A stretch of DNA of 46,935 nucleotides from SVFI01 sp964519385 (GTDB taxonomy: Bacteria; Bacillota; Clostridia; Lachnospirales; Lachnospiraceae). Position numbers and translations under genes: made by a program. Below the pieces are notes generated by a model. It saw nothing but the letters and a program-made list of their open reading frames with translations, ran no database searches and was not told the origin of the DNA. The stretch is from NCBI GenBank assembly GCA_964519385.1, contig CAZFLR010000015.1, forward strand, positions 1 through 46,935. The letters run 5' to 3'. Within the stretch, counting starts at the first letter, position 1. The number at the start of each line of letters is the position of its first letter. Of this stretch, positions 7,234-15,267 are shown in pieces.

Positions 7234-8190
7234 GTGTCGAATACAGTTTTTATAAGTTACAGTTCAAAAGATACACAGACTATAAAGAAAATTGTCCAGT
7301 CACTTGTTGATGACGGAATTACCTATTGGAAGGCACCGGAAATGATACCGGCGGGTTCCAACTATGCAAGGGAGATACCTCGCGCAATCGAGAAATGTAA
7401 GGTGTTTCTGCTTGTGCTCTCAGAGTCCTCCCAGGATTCTATATGGGTGGAGAAGGAAATTGATTGTGCGATTAATCACAGAAAGACAATTGTGCCATTG
7501 AATCTGACGGGAGCTCCTCTGAGTGAAATGTTCCGTTTTTATCTGAACAATGTACAGACGATTGCCTATAATGAAAATGAGGAGCTGGCAATGGAACAGC
7601 TTCTGGAAAGACTTCATGGTCTGCTCGGAAGTGAAAAGAAAGAGCAGAAAGAACAGCAGAAGGAACAGAACCATCAGCCGTACAGCAAGTCTTTCAGTGC
7701 AGCTACGGCGAGGATGCAACTGCCTGGGAATCATTATGTTCCTGCGCAGGTGAGGGATGAGACGACAGAGAAGTCTGTGAAAAAAGGAAGGCATAATGCT
7801 TTGAAAATCAATCAGGCTCCGGTTGTCTGCAGGCAATGCGGAGGGGAGCTGCGACAGGTTTCGAGAGGAACCTATAGGTGTACGGATTGTGGTTTCGAGG
7901 ATTATGACAGCTATCAGAAAGTCCGGAATTATCTGGATAAGGAAGGTCCGAGAAGTGTGACGGAAATTATGCGTGCCACCGGGGTTCCGAGAGCTACCAT
8001 TGAGTATTTTCTAAAGGATGAGAGACTGGAAATACCGATGGGGTCACCCATTCTGCTTGTGTGCGCCGGGTGCGGAGCCGGTATACGCACGGGAGTTCTT
8101 TGTGACAGATGCAAGGCAAAAAATGTAAAAGTGCCAAAAAGGAAATATGATGATAACCAGTATCGCTTCTTTAACCGCGATAACAGATAA
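7234..8190 (+). CDS. TIR domain fused to a YvyF-like zinc-ribbon/HTH/zinc-ribbon module
   Basis: 318 residues. Residues 1-130 form a bacterial TIR domain: VFISYSSKD opening, WKAPEMIPAGSNYAREI, and SIWVEKEI carrying E75 at the usual NAD-hydrolase glutamate position. A charged Lys/Glu/Gln linker follows (~130-195). Then come a four-cysteine ribbon (C199, C202, C216, C219), a helix-turn-helix-like segment (~230-262, SVTEIMRATGVPRATIEYFL) and a second ribbon (C277, C280, C290, C293). The order ribbon-HTH-ribbon and the wording of the second ribbon (CGAGIRTGVLCDRCKAK) recall the flagellar-region protein YvyF (TIGR03826 type). GTG 7234 follows GGAGAGGAG. It lies between the kinase and the cyclase. 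Function is unknown: TIR may cleave NAD or act as a scaffold. Confidence 0.82.
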   Translation: MSNTVFISYSSKDTQTIKKIVQSLVDDGITYWKAPEMIPAGSNYAREIPRAIEKCKVFLLVLSESSQDSIWVEKEIDCAINHRKTIVPLNLTGAPLSEMFRFYLNNVQTIAYNENEELAMEQLLERLHGLLGSEKKEQKEQQKEQNHQPYSKSFSAATARMQLPGNHYVPAQVRDETTEKSVKKGRHNALKINQAPVVCRQCGGELRQVSRGTYRCTDCGFEDYDSYQKVRNYLDKEGPRSVTEIMRATGVPRATIEYFLKDERLEIPMGSPILLVCAGCGAGIRTGVLCDRCKAKNVKVPKRKYDDNQYRFFNRDNR

Positions 8191-8207
8191 ACAGATGTGA
8201 GGGATAG

Positions 8208-9686
8208 ATGAAAAAAGATGTCTGGGTTTTGTGTAATTCAAGAGAAGATATGATTGAAGCGCAACGTCGCATCAATGCAGGCGGCGGATTGAGGGCTTTT
8301 TGTATATTCCATATGGAGGCGTTAAAAAATGCTGCGGCCAGAGCACTTGAGGCCAATACAATGCCGTCACTTCTTCTGGTTGATTATGAGTCAGGATGCA
8401 GCGAAGACTTTGCTTCCATCCGCTATTTGCTCTCAAAACCGGCTTTTGTGGGTATTCCGCTCTTTTTTATGTCGGCTGTCAAAGAAAAAGAAATTGATGA
8501 GAAATGCTATGAGCTGGGGGCAACCGTTGTTTTGCACAAGCCGTTTTCCGGAGCATCCATGCTTCGTATGGAGAGGGCTGCCCTGCAGAATGAGATGACA
8601 AGAAGCTACGAGAAAATTGTGCAGAAACAGGCGATGGAGCTGGCATCGGCAAAGGAAATCAAAAGGTTGAATGAGCAGCTTTCTGTAAGAAATAAATTAC
8701 TTCATCAGATTCTGGGGAAATACTTTTCGGACGAGGTTGTGGATGTCATACTGGAGCGGCCGGAGGGAGCTGCGATAGGCGGAGAAAAGAGAACGGTTAC
8801 GGTAATGATGGCTGATTTACGCGGGTTTACGGCACTTTCAGAACGTTTGTCGGCGGATGAGGTGGTTTCGATTCTGAACCACTATTTTTCGGAAATGACA
8901 GATATCATTGTGAAGTACCGGGGAACAATTATTGAATTTATCGGAGATGCCATTCTGACTGTCTTTGGAGCACCCCTTGTGGCTGAGAACGCGACAGATG
9001 ATGCGATTGCAGCAGCGATAGAGATGCAGAACCGCATGCCCGGGGTAAATGAGTTTAATGTTAAAAACGGATATCCGCAGATAGAGGCGGGCATCGGTAT
9101 TCACACCGGAGAGGTCTTTATCGGAAATATCGGTTCGGAGCAGTTTATGCGTTATAACGTAATCGGTCAGGTGGTCAATCTTTGCTCGCGTATACAGACA
9201 TACAGCATTGGCGGGCAGATATTGATATCTGAGCAGACGAAGCGATATTTGAAGGGGGAGCTGGGACTGAATAAAAGCTTTGAAATTTCCATGAAGGGAA
9301 TTCATGATCGTTTTATGGTGTCCGATGTAAGGAAGATAACGGGAGTGCATGAGGTCAGCCTTGAAAACAGAGTCAGGGAGATTATGACAGATTTGCTTTG
9401 TCCTGTCAGTGCCGTGCTTTATCTGCTTCAGGGGAAAAGCGTGATTAAAGCATCCGTGCAGGGAGAGATTACGGCAATTTGTGAACACCGGATTTGTATA
9501 CAGTGTGATATGGAGCAGATGAATGAATTTGCACTTTATCAGGATATGGAGATTGTGCTAGGAGAAGAAAATGCTTATGCCAAGATTATGGAAATAAAAG
9601 ATAACAGATTATATCTGTATTTTACATTTTTGTCGGAGCACTTTTTTGAGGCGTGCGGATATAGGGTAAAGGAAGGAAATGAATGA
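8208..9686 (+). CDS. Receiver-like class III nucleotide cyclase
   Basis: 492 residues. Residues 1-125 have a receiver-like fold with D59 (LLLVDYES) and K111 (HKP); a helical coiled linker follows to ~165. The class III cyclase domain (~190-350) has metal aspartates D203 (MADLRGFTAL) and D247 (FIGDAIL), and N324/R328 (VVNLCSR). The base-reading pair is unusual: E243 replaces the adenylate-cyclase lysine and N317 replaces Asp/Thr, so cGMP or another product is possible. A C-terminal region of ~110 residues (from ~385) resembles a small beta-barrel of PilZ-like size, but I cannot assign it. ATG 8208 lies 17 bases after the TIR gene, and the stop overlaps the next start by 4 bases. The upstream kinase HPt could phosphorylate D59 (inference). 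Confidence 0.85.
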   Translation: MKKDVWVLCNSREDMIEAQRRINAGGGLRAFCIFHMEALKNAAARALEANTMPSLLLVDYESGCSEDFASIRYLLSKPAFVGIPLFFMSAVKEKEIDEKCYELGATVVLHKPFSGASMLRMERAALQNEMTRSYEKIVQKQAMELASAKEIKRLNEQLSVRNKLLHQILGKYFSDEVVDVILERPEGAAIGGEKRTVTVMMADLRGFTALSERLSADEVVSILNHYFSEMTDIIVKYRGTIIEFIGDAILTVFGAPLVAENATDDAIAAAIEMQNRMPGVNEFNVKNGYPQIEAGIGIHTGEVFIGNIGSEQFMRYNVIGQVVNLCSRIQTYSIGGQILISEQTKRYLKGELGLNKSFEISMKGIHDRFMVSDVRKITGVHEVSLENRVREIMTDLLCPVSAVLYLLQGKSVIKASVQGEITAICEHRICIQCDMEQMNEFALYQDMEIVLGEENAYAKIMEIKDNRLYLYFTFLSEHFFEACGYRVKEGNE

Positions 9687-10651
9687 GACGGTTTTCGGAG
9701 ATATATGCTGAAACGGCAGCAGGAGCCGGGGCAAGAGTGTACCGGCATGAAACGGAATCGCTTGCTCTTGTAAGGGAAGGCGAAGAGCATTGTGTTAAGG
9801 AGCAGGCGCGGAAGATATTGGAAGAGACGGATACCAGCGTGCTTATGCTGGTAGGAAAAATGTCGGACAGCTTTCTGGTACGATGTATGTGCCACACGGA
9901 CCGGGTCAGGGCACTGGAGTTAATCGATTTCGTGTTTGGACAGTTTGGGATAGCGAAGGGAACGGCTGAGTGGGCACAGGGAAGTATTTCGGAGGTGCTT
10001 TTGAACGTCTGCATGTCTGAAGCGGATGTGACAGATGCGACAGAATATTTTATGCTGCGGGCGAATGAATATTTTCTTGGATGCGAAGTAATCAATGCGG
10101 CGACTTTTGCAAAGGAAGCCTTAGAGCGTATCGGTGCGATGAAAGAATATGAAAAGGCAAAGGTTTCCTGGGCATATGTAAAAACAACAGATATCGTACC
10201 CGAGGGAGTTACACTGTCTGTCCGTACCCTTGAAAATGATACGGGGGTTCTGATAAAGGCAAGTGAAGATGTTTATGTCATGATAGGCTGTCTGGGAGAG
10301 GTCTATCAGATAGAACGTCAAAAATTTGAATCCAGCTATGAAAAGAACGAAGAGAAGCTGGATATTTTCACACAATTATTTGATTTCATACCGGCTGTGG
10401 AGAGAATCGATGACGGAAGCTATATTCCGATTGACGAGCTGGCACATCTCTGTTATCCGAGACGGGGCGCGTGTATTCTGGCACAGAAGCTTGAGCAGAG
10501 GACAAGAGTTTTTTCAAAAAACGGAACGGATTATTTCGTGGGAGAGAGGGGAGATTATCTGGCAGTGCGAAGAGATGACCTGAGTGATGTTTATATTATA
10601 CAGGCAGAGGTGTTTAGGCGGACATATCAGGAAAAGGATAGTGGCTTATGA
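9683..10651 (+). CDS. Unknown protein with a C-terminal PGDYG-like motif
   Basis: 322 residues, no signal peptide or membrane segment. I do not recognise the first ~270 residues, which look mixed alpha/beta with a tract of helices in the middle. The end reads DYFVGERGDYLAVRRDDLSDVYIIQ...FRRTY, resembling the small PGDYG domain (PF14083-like) whose function is poorly known. It starts at ATG 9683 inside the last codons of the cyclase (ATGA overlap) and its TGA overlaps the next ATG at 10648 in the same way, so translation is probably coupled. That coupling ties it to the cyclase pathway as an effector or regulator, which is only inference. Confidence 0.65.
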   Translation: MRRFSEIYAETAAGAGARVYRHETESLALVREGEEHCVKEQARKILEETDTSVLMLVGKMSDSFLVRCMCHTDRVRALELIDFVFGQFGIAKGTAEWAQGSISEVLLNVCMSEADVTDATEYFMLRANEYFLGCEVINAATFAKEALERIGAMKEYEKAKVSWAYVKTTDIVPEGVTLSVRTLENDTGVLIKASEDVYVMIGCLGEVYQIERQKFESSYEKNEEKLDIFTQLFDFIPAVERIDDGSYIPIDELAHLCYPRRGACILAQKLEQRTRVFSKNGTDYFVGERGDYLAVRRDDLSDVYIIQAEVFRRTYQEKDSGL

Positions 10652-11123
10652 AACAGTTAGCCGGTGCCAACTGGGAGGCTGAGCTTGCGACAGAAGATAT
10701 ATATTTTGAAGAAGTTATGCTGAGGGGAATGATAATCGGTTATGTTACGCTGAAAATGACACCGGAGCGGGCACTTGACTATATTCGGGATTTTATACCG
10801 CGTGTCACGAACTGGTCCCTGTGTGACAGTGTTTTTATGAAGATGGATATACTCAGAAAAGACAGAGCTCTCACATGGAAATTTCTTCTTCCTTATCTGC
10901 AGAGCGGAGAGGAATTTAAAGTGAGAGTGGCACTGATTATTATGATGTCACATTTTCAGATGCGTTTTTAAGAAGCTGCCGTCTGGACAATGCCACATAT
11001 AATAAAGCATTGCAGAAGATTGTGGAATCAAAAATTCCGGATGCGGAGGTAAAAGATTATATCCGCAGCCGGAAGAGAGGAAAGGAAAAGGAGGAGAGAG
11101 GAAATGGCAATTTATCTGATTGA
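10648..11123 (+). pseudogene. AlkD-type DNA alkylation repair glycosylase, broken
   Basis: Residues from ATG 10648 match the middle of the AlkD/HEAT-like DNA glycosylase family: ANWEAELATEDIYFEEVMLRG, then RVTNWSLCDSVF carrying the conserved Trp and Asp, then YLQSGEEFKVRVAL. The frame stops at TAA 10969-10971. The family C-terminus continues in another frame from about 10930 (FLRSCRLDNATYNKALQKIV and a basic tail), ending at TGA 11121-11123. About 45 residues normally found between the two parts are absent, and so are the usual first ~50 residues. The gene thus has a 5' truncation, an internal deletion and a frameshift. AlkD removes N3/N7-alkylpurines; this copy is not expected to. Its tail overlaps the next gene by 20 bases. 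Confidence 0.8.
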
Positions 11124-11736
11124 TTATGAAAATACGGGTGTAAAGGGATTGTATGGTATAGAACAATTGCATGAGGATGACCTGATTGTTGTGTTTTACG
11201 GACCAAAGACCGGTGCAGTTCCTTTTGATGATCATGTGAGAATTTCTACTTCGGTATCGCATGTGGAGTATATTAAGACGAGCAAGACGGCAAAAAATTA
11301 TCTCGATTTTCAGTTGACGACGTATCTCGGATATCTGGTGGCACATACGGGAATCAAGGAATACTATGTAATCAGCAGAGACAGCGGATATGACAGCATT
11401 GTTGATTTCTGGAAAGCAAGAGGAATGACTGTCGTGCGCAGAGAAAATATCAGCCCACGGAAGCCGGAAAAACAACCGGCGAAAGGTGTAAAACAGAAGC
11501 CGGCAAATGAAAACGAAAATATAAAAAGTGTTCCGGAAACAGTCCGTAAAAAAGTCAGACATATACTGAAAGCGGAGAATTTGCAGGGAGGAGCCTATAA
11601 GAAGATTTATTCCTGTATGCTTCAGGCTACGGATAAGCAGACACTGAATAATGCACTTGTGAAGGTGTTCAGCCAGGAGGACGGAAATCGTTATTATAAA
11701 CAGATTGTACCTATATTCACGGAATGGGAGAGATGA
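11104..11736 (+). CDS. PIN-like (PIN7-type) nuclease domain protein
   Basis: 210 residues. The N-terminal ~115 residues look like a PIN/NYN-type RNase fold: YLIDYENTG with D7, then YLDFQLTTYLGYL with D68, then YYVISRDSGYDSIVDFW with D93 and D97. These acidic residues are placed as expected for a metal-dependent nuclease. A lysine-rich linker follows (~120-145), then a helical C-terminal segment of about 65 residues that I cannot assign. A strong GGAGGAGAGAGG sits just before ATG 11104. The start lies inside the tail of the alkD remnant. It may cleave RNA within the signalling operon, but the target is unknown. A PIN-type toxin is possible, although no antitoxin-like partner is adjacent. Confidence 0.75.
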   Translation: MAIYLIDYENTGVKGLYGIEQLHEDDLIVVFYGPKTGAVPFDDHVRISTSVSHVEYIKTSKTAKNYLDFQLTTYLGYLVAHTGIKEYYVISRDSGYDSIVDFWKARGMTVVRRENISPRKPEKQPAKGVKQKPANENENIKSVPETVRKKVRHILKAENLQGGAYKKIYSCMLQATDKQTLNNALVKVFSQEDGNRYYKQIVPIFTEWER

Positions 11737-11739
11737 TGA

Positions 11740-12750
11740 ATGAAAAAGTATAAGAGTCTGATTGTATCGTTTATCTTTGTGATTGCTCTGGCTGTGACCG
11801 GAGTTGGGGCGCAGGCAGCCGAGCCCTATAATAAAATTGCAAATGCAAAGGAGTGGGAGGTTCTGAAAAAGGTCAATCAGGAACGCCTTGCACAGGGAAT
11901 GGAACCACTCAGTATATTTGCCGGAATTCAAGAGGCAGCAGGCGTGCGGGCCGGAGAAATCGCAGATTATTTCTCGCATATGAGACCGGACGGAAGTACC
12001 TGCTTTACAGCCCTTGAGGAGCAGGAAATCGACTATAATTCTGCCGGAGAGAATATTGCTGCCGGTTATTCGGATGCCGGTTCCGTCATGACAGGCTGGA
12101 TGAACAGCAGCGGGCACAGAGCCAACATCCTTGGCAGAGGATATACGCATATAGGTATCGGTTACTGTACAGGAGGCACCTACGGAAAAAACTGGGTACA
12201 AATGTTTGTCGGAAGCTGTAAGGTTAAGACGATAATGACGAATGATAAGGGAACGGCAAATTACGCTGTGGGAACCACCGTGGACGAGATGAACCGCTAT
12301 CTGATTCTGACCTGCAGTCACGGAAAGGCATATGTTCCGATTACATCTAAAATGTGCAGCGGATACAATCCTTATAAAAAGGGACATCAGGTAATTACCG
12401 TCAGCTATCGCGGAAAGAAAGTTAAAATGCCGGTTACCGTAGGAAAATCTTCAGCCTACAGGAAACCGGGACAGATAAAAACTCTGACTGCAACAGCGGA
12501 TGCAAAGAAGGCGGTCACTTTAAAATGGGCTAAGAAGAATGGCAGGGGCTATGAAGTCTGGATGGCAACAAGTGCAAACGGAGTTTACAAAAAAGTTAAG
12601 ACACTGACAAAAGCGTCGGTGACATCCTATAAGGTTCAAAATCTGAAATCGTCCCGAAAATACTATTTTAAAGTCCGCGCGTATAAAAAATGCGGAAGCA
12701 GGAAGATCTACGGATTATTCAGCAAAGCAACAGTTGTAAAAACGAAATAA
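11740..12750 (+). CDS. Secreted CAP-domain (SCP/PR1-like) protein with a C-terminal Fn3-like domain
   Basis: 336 residues. A signal peptide of ~27 residues (basic start, hydrophobic core, AQA cleavage) leads to a CAP domain at ~35-165: VNQERLAQGMEPL, FSHMRPDGS, AGENIAAGY, SSGHRANIL and HIGIGY are the family signatures. Next is a linker of ~75 residues, and from ~245 a fibronectin-III-like domain (TLKWAKKNGRGYEVW ... KYYFKVRAYKK), common in Lachnospiraceae surface proteins. No sortase motif is seen, so the protein is secreted or held by wall interactions. It starts 3 bases after the nuclease gene and probably shares its transcript. CAP proteins have varied binding or protease roles; the one here is unknown. 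Confidence 0.88.
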   Translation: MKKYKSLIVSFIFVIALAVTGVGAQAAEPYNKIANAKEWEVLKKVNQERLAQGMEPLSIFAGIQEAAGVRAGEIADYFSHMRPDGSTCFTALEEQEIDYNSAGENIAAGYSDAGSVMTGWMNSSGHRANILGRGYTHIGIGYCTGGTYGKNWVQMFVGSCKVKTIMTNDKGTANYAVGTTVDEMNRYLILTCSHGKAYVPITSKMCSGYNPYKKGHQVITVSYRGKKVKMPVTVGKSSAYRKPGQIKTLTATADAKKAVTLKWAKKNGRGYEVWMATSANGVYKKVKTLTKASVTSYKVQNLKSSRKYYFKVRAYKKCGSRKIYGLFSKATVVKTK

Positions 12751-12762
12751 ATGAGATATAAT
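12734..12762 (+). promoter_or_regulatory. Sigma-A promoter of asnS-asnA
   Basis: TTGTAA (12734-12739), 17-bp spacer, TATAAT (12757-12762). It overlaps the end of the CAP-protein gene. Only ~38 bases of leader remain before asnS, too few for a T-box. Confidence 0.7.
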
Positions 12763-12806
12763 CACCTTTGTGGTAAAAAACGGATATTGAAAAAGGAGTA
12801 AAATCA

Positions 12807-14198
12807 ATGGATTTAGTAAATATCAGGGATTTGTATCGAAAAGAAGAAGAATATTTAAATAAGGAGGTTACCATCGGAGGATGGCTTAGAAGTAAGCGTG
12901 ACAGCAAGACATTCGGATTTCTTGTCATCAATGACGGAACGTTTTTTGAACCGATTCAGGTTGTGTATTCCGATGCCCTCTCTAACTTTAATGAGATAAA
13001 TAAATTAAATGTGGGTGCAGCACTTATCGTGAAGGGAGTTGTGACACCGACTCCGGAAGCAAAGCAGAAATTTGAGATTCAGGCAACAGAGGTTGTGATT
13101 GAAGGAACCTCAACGCCGGATTATCCGCTTCAGAAAAAGAGACATACGTTTGAGTATTTAAGAACAATCTCACACCTCAGACCGAGAACCAATACCTTTG
13201 AAGCTGTGTTCCGCGTGCGTTCTCTTGCTGCGTATGCAATTCACAAATTCTTTCAGGAGAGAGATTTCGTTTATGTGCACACACCGATTATTACCGGAAG
13301 TGACTGCGAGGGTGCAGGTGAAATGTTCCAGGTAACAACGATGAATCTGAATGACCTTGCCCGCAAGGAGGATGGCAGCGTTGATTTTTCACAGGATTTC
13401 TTCGGAAAACCGACAAACCTTACCGTGAGCGGACAGCTTAACGGCGAGACATATGCAATGGCATTCAAGAATATTTACACATTTGGCCCGACCTTCCGTG
13501 CAGAGAATTCCAATACAACCAGACATGCAGCGGAGTTCTGGATGATTGAGCCGGAGATTGCGTTTGCGGATTTAAAGGACGACATGATTCTCGCGGAGAG
13601 CATGATAAAATATATTATCCGCTATGTGCTTGAAAATGCGCCGGAAGAAATGAATTTCTTTAATCAGTTTGTGGACAAGGGTCTGATTGAAAGACTGACA
13701 CATGTCATGAATTCAGATTTTGGTCATGTGACATACACTGATGCCATAAAGATATTAGAGAAGCATAATGATGAATTTGAATATAAGGTTTCATGGGGAT
13801 GCGACCTGCAGACAGAGCATGAGCGTTATCTGACAGAGAAAGAGTTTGGAAGACCGGTATTCGTGACAGATTATCCGAAGGAGATTAAAGCGTTCTACAT
13901 GAAGCTGAACGAAGACGGAAAGACAGTTGCAGCAATGGATTGTCTTGTGCCGGGCATCGGAGAGATTATCGGAGGAAGTCAGCGTGAGGATGATTACGAT
14001 AAGCTTTTGGAACGAATGAAGGAGCTTGAGTTGAATCCGGAGGACTATGATTTCTATCTGGATTTAAGAAAGTACGGAACAGCCAGACATGCAGGCTTCG
14101 GACTTGGCTTTGAGCGTTGTGTTATGTATCTCACAGGTATGGGAAACATCCGTGATGTGCTTCCGTTCCCGAGAACAGTGAATAACTGCGAGCTGTAG
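12807..14198 (+). CDS. asnS: Asparaginyl-tRNA synthetase
   Basis: Charges tRNA-Asn with asparagine (class IIb). 463 residues, the family size. An N-terminal OB-fold anticodon-binding domain (~1-115, VTIGGWLRSKRDSKTFGFL) is followed by the class II core: motif 2 FRAENSNTTRHAAEFWMIE, and motif 3 GFGLGFERCVMYLTG near the end. The absence of an Asp-type insertion and the FWMIEPE wording favour AsnRS over AspRS. AAAGGAG precedes ATG 12807. It is followed 49 bases later by asnA, pairing asparagine synthesis with its use. Confidence 0.97.
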   Translation: MDLVNIRDLYRKEEEYLNKEVTIGGWLRSKRDSKTFGFLVINDGTFFEPIQVVYSDALSNFNEINKLNVGAALIVKGVVTPTPEAKQKFEIQATEVVIEGTSTPDYPLQKKRHTFEYLRTISHLRPRTNTFEAVFRVRSLAAYAIHKFFQERDFVYVHTPIITGSDCEGAGEMFQVTTMNLNDLARKEDGSVDFSQDFFGKPTNLTVSGQLNGETYAMAFKNIYTFGPTFRAENSNTTRHAAEFWMIEPEIAFADLKDDMILAESMIKYIIRYVLENAPEEMNFFNQFVDKGLIERLTHVMNSDFGHVTYTDAIKILEKHNDEFEYKVSWGCDLQTEHERYLTEKEFGRPVFVTDYPKEIKAFYMKLNEDGKTVAAMDCLVPGIGEIIGGSQREDDYDKLLERMKELELNPEDYDFYLDLRKYGTARHAGFGLGFERCVMYLTGMGNIRDVLPFPRTVNNCEL

Positions 14199-14247
14199 TC
14201 TGTCGGATAAAAAAGCCGTTGGAGGCAATGAGCAGGAGGAAAGAAAA

Positions 14248-15258
14248 ATGAGCCGGATTATGATTCCTGAGGGCTATAAATCGTCCCTCAACATCAAAGA
14301 AACAGAAAAAGCAATCAAACGAGTAAAAGATTTTTTTCAGAGAGAGCTTATAACACAACTGAATTTGAGTCGTGTTTCCGCTCCGTTGTTTGTTGGTGCA
14401 AACTCAGGACTCAATGACAATTTAAATGGTGTGGAACGACCGGTCAGATTTGATATTTTAGAGCAGGACGGAGAAGATGTAGAAATCGTCCATTCTCTGG
14501 CAAAGTGGAAGAGACTTGCACTTAAAAATTACGGGTTTGAGGTCGGAGAAGGTCTTTACACCGATATGAATGCAATTCGCCGTGATGAAGAGACAGACAA
14601 TATTCACTCCATTTATGTGGACCAGTGGGACTGGGAAAAGGTGATACGCAGGGAAGACCGGACGGAGGAGACGCTTCGCGAAGTCGTAAAATCCGTATAC
14701 GAGGCACTTCGTGTAACTGAGAAATACATGGCAAACCAGTATCAGTATGTAGAATGTTTTCTGCCGGAGGAAATTACATTTGTGACAACGCAGGAGCTGG
14801 AGGACCGTTACCCTGAGCTTACTGCAAAAGAACGCGAAACGAAAATCGCGAAAGAATATGGTGCGGTGTTTATCATGCAGATTGGAGATAAGCTTGCTTC
14901 CGGGAAACCACATGACGGAAGAGCACCGGACTATGATGACTGGAAGTTGAATGGTGATATTATTGTTTACTATCCGGTTCTTGACATTGCACTGGAGCTT
15001 TCTTCGATGGGTATTCGTGTGGATGAAGAGTCATTAAAAGAGCAGTTGGAAAAGGCCGGATGTCCGGAAAGAGCGAACCTCCCGTTCCAGAAGGCACTTC
15101 TGAATCATGAATTGCCATATACTATCGGCGGAGGTATCGGACAATCGCGTATCTGTATGTTTTTCCTGCGTAAGGCGCATCTCGGAGAGGTGCAGGCTTC
15201 AATCTGGAAAGAGGAAGATGTCCGGTATGCAAAAGAGAGAGGCGTAGAATTCTTATAA
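14248..15258 (+). CDS. asnA: Aspartate-ammonia ligase (asparagine synthetase A)
   Basis: Makes asparagine from aspartate, ammonia and ATP. 336 residues, the family size, with the class II synthetase-like fold. Visible AsnA landmarks: VSAPLFVGANSGLNDNLNG near the N-terminus, HSLAKWKRLAL, MNAIRRDEE, SIYVDQWDWE, and GGGIGQSRICMFFL near the C-terminus. AGGAGG precedes ATG 14248. It sits in an apparent operon with asnS. Asparagine control is likely but no attenuator or operator was seen. Confidence 0.97.
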   Translation: MSRIMIPEGYKSSLNIKETEKAIKRVKDFFQRELITQLNLSRVSAPLFVGANSGLNDNLNGVERPVRFDILEQDGEDVEIVHSLAKWKRLALKNYGFEVGEGLYTDMNAIRRDEETDNIHSIYVDQWDWEKVIRREDRTEETLREVVKSVYEALRVTEKYMANQYQYVECFLPEEITFVTTQELEDRYPELTAKERETKIAKEYGAVFIMQIGDKLASGKPHDGRAPDYDDWKLNGDIIVYYPVLDIALELSSMGIRVDEESLKEQLEKAGCPERANLPFQKALLNHELPYTIGGGIGQSRICMFFLRKAHLGEVQASIWKEEDVRYAKERGVEFL

Positions 15259-15267
15259 AATAGAAGA

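Noticed and set aside
7234..8190. TIR gene as part of a Thoeris or CBASS anti-phage system
   Set aside because: No ThsA-like SIR2/SLOG protein, CD-NTase or recognised effector is adjacent. The class III cyclase is not a CBASS enzyme. Defence remains only a remote option.
11104..11736. PIN-like protein as a VapC-type toxin
   Set aside because: No small antitoxin gene is next to it, and the protein is longer than VapC with an extra C-terminal domain.
10948..12387. Long reverse-strand open frame of 479 codons across the PIN-like and CAP-protein genes
   Set aside because: It lies antisense to two well-supported genes, lacks a ribosome-binding site and its translation is Cys/His/Ile-rich in the way typical of antisense frames.
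12751..12806. T-box riboswitch before asnS
   Set aside because: The leader is under 50 bases and has no T-box sequence or specifier stem. The same holds for the short leader before greA-lysS.
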